A stretch of DNA of 64,000 bases, taken from the NCBI RefSeq assembly GCF_005217455.1, contig NZ_SZPQ01000006.1, forward strand, positions 161,282 through 225,281, in the 5' to 3' direction. The number at the start of each line of letters is the position of its first letter. Position 1 is the stretch's first letter. The position numbers and the translations under genes are program-made. Source of the stretch: Martelella alba (GTDB lineage Bacteria > Pseudomonadota > Gammaproteobacteria > Enterobacterales > Enterobacteriaceae). Under the pieces are notes generated by a model that saw nothing but the letters and a program-made list of their open reading frames with translations, was not told where the DNA came from and did no database searches. Positions 60,336 through 64,000 of the stretch are shown here, one piece after another.

Positions 60336-61506
60336 TGGAAGCTATTCTCAACTTGAGCTTATGCAGGCACGGGTAAAATCTGTACCTGACGGGTGGGCAT
60401 TTAACTATGTCGGAAAAGCTTTCGCTATTAAAAATAACTTGAGAAAGCCAATTAGCGAAGACGAGCGAGATAAAAATCCAGGGAGATATCCGTATTACGG
60501 CCCTACAAAAATTCAAGGATACATAGGAACTTTTGAACAAGATGGGAGCTATGCCCTCATTGGAGAAGATGGCGACCATTTCCTGAAGTACGAGTCGCAG
60601 GCTATGACCCAATTAGTGGATGGGAAGTGTACTGTGAATAACCATGCTCACGTTATCGAAGGCACCAAGAAGGCCACTAGAGAGTGGTTTTATTACTATT
60701 TCATGCATCGAGATATTTTTAGTTTTCTTAGTCGTCAGGGTGCAGGCAGATACAAACTAAATAAAGCTTCGCTTGAAAAAATTCCAGTACTTGTTCCTCC
60801 GGTACAAGAACAAAAAAAAATCACCCAAATCCTCTCCACTTGGGATAAGGCCATCACCACCACCGAACAACTGCTCACCAACAGCCAGCAGCAGAAAAAA
60901 GCCCTGATGCAACAATTGCTCACTGGCAAAAAACGCCTGCTGGATAAGAATGGGGGTCGGTTTAGTGGGGAGTGGAGATTTCTGACATTTGATGAGGCAT
61001 TTAAAGTAGCAAATAAGAAATCTGCGCAAGTTAAATCATCCGATTATCTTGCTACTGGTTCGGTGGCAATAGTTGACCAAGGCAAAGAATTGATAGCTGG
61101 ATATTGTGACAACGACGAACGTTACACAAATGTTCCTGTGATTATCTTTGGCGACCATACTCGTTGCTTAAAATGGGTGGACTTTGAGTTTTGTCCCGGA
61201 GCCGATGGAACGCAGGTGCTAGATACTAAAGAGTTCCTAGATAAGAAGTTTGGCTACTACTTACTTTGCCATACCGATATTCCTAATCTGGGATACAGCC
61301 GCCATATGAGGGAGCTGAAAGAGAAAGATTTTAAAGTGCCAGTCGATATGGTTGAACAACAAAAAATCGCTGCCGTTCTCTCTGCCGCCGATCAGGAAAT
61401 CTCTGCCCTGCAACAAAATCTGGAAGCGTTAAAACAAGAGAAAAAAGCGCTGATGCAACAATTGTTGACGGGTAAACGTCGTGTCACCGTTGAGGAGGCC
61501 GCCTGA
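60325..61506 (+). CDS. hsdS: Type I restriction specificity subunit HsdS
   Basis: 393 aa with two target-recognition domains (about 10-150 and 215-340), each followed by a helical spacer. The two spacers end in nearly the same phrase, KKALMQQLLTGKKRL (about 192-206) and KKALMQQLLTGKRRV, the internal symmetry expected of HsdS. ATG at 60325 follows AGGAG at seven bases and lies inside the hsdM end. The TRD sequences determine the target site, which I cannot predict. Confidence 0.94.
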   Translation: MVHDGSYSQLELMQARVKSVPDGWAFNYVGKAFAIKNNLRKPISEDERDKNPGRYPYYGPTKIQGYIGTFEQDGSYALIGEDGDHFLKYESQAMTQLVDGKCTVNNHAHVIEGTKKATREWFYYYFMHRDIFSFLSRQGAGRYKLNKASLEKIPVLVPPVQEQKKITQILSTWDKAITTTEQLLTNSQQQKKALMQQLLTGKKRLLDKNGGRFSGEWRFLTFDEAFKVANKKSAQVKSSDYLATGSVAIVDQGKELIAGYCDNDERYTNVPVIIFGDHTRCLKWVDFEFCPGADGTQVLDTKEFLDKKFGYYLLCHTDIPNLGYSRHMRELKEKDFKVPVDMVEQQKIAAVLSAADQEISALQQNLEALKQEKKALMQQLLTGKRRVTVEEAA

Positions 61507-61507
61507 T

Positions 61508-63451
61508 ATGGATGAATTTACCCCCGAGGAATTACTGGAGCAACTGCGTCAACTGGACGAACAACCACGCATAGAAGCCAAGCGGGCCAGTGACATTGGT
61601 AAGTCTGTGATGCAAACCATTTGTGCCTTTGCTAATGAACCCGGGCTTGGTGGTGGCTATTTGCTGTTAGGTATTGATGAACCGAAAACCCCTGATGAAA
61701 CCTTCAGCGTTTGTGGGGTAACCGATGCGGATGCATTATTGAATACCATCCAAAGTAACTGCCGCGAGCAGTTCGAAGCCCCTATTCCGGTGCGAGGTGA
61801 CGTTACTCAGCTTGAAGGCAAAAAAGTGATTCGCTTATTTGTGCCAGAGCTGGAGCCTGCCGCTAAGCCCTGTACCTTCAAAGGAAAGTTTGATAGCAAA
61901 AATAAGCGTAAAACAGGGGTGTGGCGACGCGGGCTGAATGGGGATTACGAATGCAGCCAGCAAGAGCTGGAACCGCTGTTATTAGCCAAAAGCGGCATGA
62001 GTTATGAGCAGGTACAACTTGCCAATGCAGAATGGGATGACTTAGATCCTTCAGCCATCGCCTTATACCGCACATTGCGCGCCAAAGTACGCCCATACGC
62101 TGAAGAGTTACAACTATCTGAACATGAGATGCTTTATGCGCTGAATCTGGTCAAAAAACAAGGCGACAAATGGGTACCTAATATTGCAGGGATGCTGTTG
62201 ATGGGTAAGCCATTGGCGCTGCGCCGTCTGTTACCTGCTGTACGCGTTGATTATGTGCGAATTAATGGCACCCAATGGGTAGAAGACCCAGAGCAGCGTT
62301 TTGCGATTACGCTCGATATACGCGAACCACTACTACGGCTGATTCCAAAGCTTGAAGCCACAATTAGCGATGATCTGCCTCGTCATTTTCGACTGAAAGA
62401 CGGCAGTACACAGCGTAGCGATGAGCCGCTATTACCCCACAAGGTGATTCGTGAAGCGGTCGTCAACGCGGTGATGCACAGAGATTATCAGGTCAATCAA
62501 CCGATTCTGGTCGTGCGCTACAGTAACCGTATAGAAATTCGTAATGCGGGCTATTCTCTAAAGCCAGAGATCGCGCTGGGAGATATGGGGTCAAAACTGC
62601 GCAATCCCGTCATTGCCGCCGTTCTTTACGATTTAAGCTTTGCCGAAACCAAAGGCTCCGGTATTAAAACCATGCGCCGGTTGCTTGAGCAAGCAAGGTT
62701 AACCGCGCCGGTATTTATCAGTAAAGTGATTGAAAATGAGTTTATTGCAACCTATTTGCTTCATCAGTTGTTAGGTGAAGAACAGTTAAGCTGGTTACAA
62801 CAGTTTGCAGAGTTACATTTAACCGATAATGAAGCCAAAGCCCTACTGCTCGCCAAAGAAACGGGGGCTGTTGATAATGCCGGTCTTCGTGCTATTTCAG
62901 GGTTAGATACATTATCGGCAAGCCAACTACTGCGAAAATTGCACCATCAGTACCATTTACTGGAGCAAGGTGGCGCAGGTCCGGCAACGTATTACCAGTT
63001 AGCGTTACCATTGCAAAATGATGAGCAGTTACCGCTGTTTTCAACAAATGCAGCAGCACCTGAGACGTCGAATACGAGTGACCTAACCCAAAACACGAGT
63101 GACCTTGAAGCAAATACGAGTGACCTAATTCCAAATACGAGTGACTTCCCTGTCCCGAATGAACTCGCTCAAAGGATTGAACAACTCACTTCAAAAGCAC
63201 GTAAGGACAAACTTTGGCCAATCATCGTTTGGCTATGTGCTTTACGTCCCTATAAAGCCGAACAACTGGCCACTCAGCTAGCACGTAAAGATACCCCCTT
63301 AAAGCACAATCATTTGAACGTGCTCAGAGAGCAAGAAGGTTTGATCGATTATCTCCATCCAGAAGTGGTCAATCATCCCAACCAAGCCTACCGCACAACA
63401 GTAAAAGGGCTTCAGTGGCTAAAAGCACAAGGCATTGTTATCGAGGAGTAA
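61508..63451 (+). CDS. AlbA_2 (Schlafen-type) and GHKL ATPase-like protein, COG2865 type
   Basis: 647 aa. Residues 20-150 form an AlbA_2/divergent AAA_4 domain (RIEAKRASDIGKSVMQTICA, then GGGYLLLGIDE). Residues 305-395 form a HATPase_c_4 domain with REAVVNAVMHRDY and GSGIKTM. A linker at 522-546 repeats NTSDL four times, then winged-helix-like segments end the protein. Relatives are called transcriptional regulators or helicase-like, without firm function. It starts one base after hsdS, with GGAGG nine bases upstream, so it is part of the RM operon and likely an accessory defence or regulatory factor. Confidence 0.85.
   Translation: MDEFTPEELLEQLRQLDEQPRIEAKRASDIGKSVMQTICAFANEPGLGGGYLLLGIDEPKTPDETFSVCGVTDADALLNTIQSNCREQFEAPIPVRGDVTQLEGKKVIRLFVPELEPAAKPCTFKGKFDSKNKRKTGVWRRGLNGDYECSQQELEPLLLAKSGMSYEQVQLANAEWDDLDPSAIALYRTLRAKVRPYAEELQLSEHEMLYALNLVKKQGDKWVPNIAGMLLMGKPLALRRLLPAVRVDYVRINGTQWVEDPEQRFAITLDIREPLLRLIPKLEATISDDLPRHFRLKDGSTQRSDEPLLPHKVIREAVVNAVMHRDYQVNQPILVVRYSNRIEIRNAGYSLKPEIALGDMGSKLRNPVIAAVLYDLSFAETKGSGIKTMRRLLEQARLTAPVFISKVIENEFIATYLLHQLLGEEQLSWLQQFAELHLTDNEAKALLLAKETGAVDNAGLRAISGLDTLSASQLLRKLHHQYHLLEQGGAGPATYYQLALPLQNDEQLPLFSTNAAAPETSNTSDLTQNTSDLEANTSDLIPNTSDFPVPNELAQRIEQLTSKARKDKLWPIIVWLCALRPYKAEQLATQLARKDTPLKHNHLNVLREQEGLIDYLHPEVVNHPNQAYRTTVKGLQWLKAQGIVIEE
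63071..63147 (+). repeat. In-frame NTSDL minisatellite
   Basis: Four copies of AAYACGAGTGACYT at about 21- to 24-base spacing encode NTSDL, NTSDL, NTSDL and NTSDF, separated by short variable linkers. It sits in the linker of the COG2865-type protein and could vary in copy number without breaking the frame. Confidence 0.8.
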
Positions 63452-63457
63452 GATGGT

Positions 63458-63946
63458 ATGGATAACGACCTGATCCTCTACACAACCGATGATGGTCAAT
63501 CGCAGTTAGTGCTGCGCGAATTAGCTGGACAGGTATGGTTCACTCAGTTGGAAATGGCGGAGTTGTACCAAACCAGCAAACAGAATATCAGCAAGCATGT
63601 GAAGAGCGTTTTGTCAGACGGGGAGCTGGCTGAAGGGGCAGTTGTCAACTCAAAGTTTACAACTGCCGCTGATGGTAAGGAATACCTAACTCAGCTTTAT
63701 GCACTACCTATGATCATCGCGGTCGGCTACCGCGTACGCTCTACCCGTGGCACCCAGTTTAGGCAATGGGCCACCCGCACCCTTGGGGAATACCTAGTAA
63801 AAGGCTTCGCCATGGATGACGAACGTCTTAAAGACCCACAATGGGACTATTTCGATGAGCTGCTTGAACGCATTCGCGACATACGTTCGTCGGAGAAGCG
63901 TTTCTATCAAAAAATCCGCGATCTACTAAATAGCTGCGCAGAATAA
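63458..63946 (+). CDS. RhuM-family protein, truncated
   Basis: 162 aa matching the N-terminal half of RhuM: LRELAGQVWFTQLEMAELYQ, TSKQNISKHVKSVLSDGEL, YRVRSTRGTQFRQWATRTL and DERLKDPQWDYFDELLERIR. Family members are normally about 330-350 aa. The homology stops at FYQKIRDLL near 63925, and a stop follows after NSCAE, so the second half is missing, probably because another sequence has been inserted. The N-terminal half may still fold. It starts six bases after the COG2865-type gene and is common next to type I RM genes. Confidence 0.82.
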   Translation: MDNDLILYTTDDGQSQLVLRELAGQVWFTQLEMAELYQTSKQNISKHVKSVLSDGELAEGAVVNSKFTTAADGKEYLTQLYALPMIIAVGYRVRSTRGTQFRQWATRTLGEYLVKGFAMDDERLKDPQWDYFDELLERIRDIRSSEKRFYQKIRDLLNSCAE

Positions 63947-64000
63947 TAGATCACATTGAGGGAACTCAGCCCGGATTGTGCGATCTGATCAATCGCCAAA
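63927..64000. other. Sequence replacing the rhuM 3' half
   Basis: From about 63927 the sequence no longer codes for RhuM. The stretch TCACATTGAGGGAACTCAGC and on to the edge could be the beginning of an insertion element, but too little is visible to name one. Confidence 0.35.

Overview
The window is a 64-kb chromosomal segment from a member of the Enterobacterales (Gammaproteobacteria). The dnaA-dnaN-recF-gyrB and rpmH-rnpA-yidD-yidC-mnmE blocks, the mtlADR, glyQS and ibpAB loci, the eptB/proK pairing and several 127-bp ERIC elements are all characteristic of this order. The GC-rich core, abundant ERIC copies and several broken genes would fit a Sodalis- or Pectobacteriaceae-like lineage. 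That placement is an inference, not something the sequence proves.

Layout. Positions 1-5.8 kb carry kdpD, without kdpFABC beside it, and a divergent treF-dehydrogenase operon. Positions 5.8-17.7 kb hold a decayed retropepsin-like gene, tRNA-Pro(CGG) with eptB, ohr/ohrR, an MdtG-type exporter, a nitroreductase, two VOC proteins, a cysteine hydrolase, a broken GlxA-type regulator and wecH. Positions 17.8-30.5 kb hold aldB, a DcrB-like protein, fdhD, sodA, mtlA-mtlD-mtlR with a four-site CRP control region, yiaF and glyQ-glyS. Positions 30.8-38.5 kb hold yiaC, a 2-ketogluconate cluster (LacI regulator, KguE-like protein, KguT-like transporter, GhrB-type reductase) with two matching palindromic operators, an AI-2E family membrane protein and avtA. 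Positions 38.6-46.0 kb hold ibpA-ibpB with a sigma-32 promoter and probable RNA thermometers, yidQ, a pentulose kinase, an unusual protein with two transposase-type HTH units, yidA and a 1.6-kb ERIC-rich gap. Positions 46.0-56.8 kb are the conserved replication and translation block: gyrB, recF, dnaN and dnaA on the minus strand, divergent from rpmH, rnpA, yidD, yidC and mnmE.

Downstream of the mnmE terminator the sequence becomes accessory and more AT-rich. It has twin 17-bp palindromes, remnants of an unknown gene and of an IS110 transposase, then a tightly packed type I restriction-modification operon: an unknown 136-aa protein, a half-size HsdS, HsdM, a full-size HsdS, an AlbA_2/GHKL-type protein of the COG2865 kind, and a RhuM protein cut short near the window's right edge. 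HsdR is not seen and may lie beyond the edge.

Functional themes are carbon use (trehalose, mannitol, 2-ketogluconate, pentulose), peroxide and superoxide defence, envelope modification, protein-folding stress and DNA defence. Five decayed or truncated genes, ERIC spread and loss of expected neighbours (kdpFABC, yidB) point to ongoing genome erosion and rearrangement.
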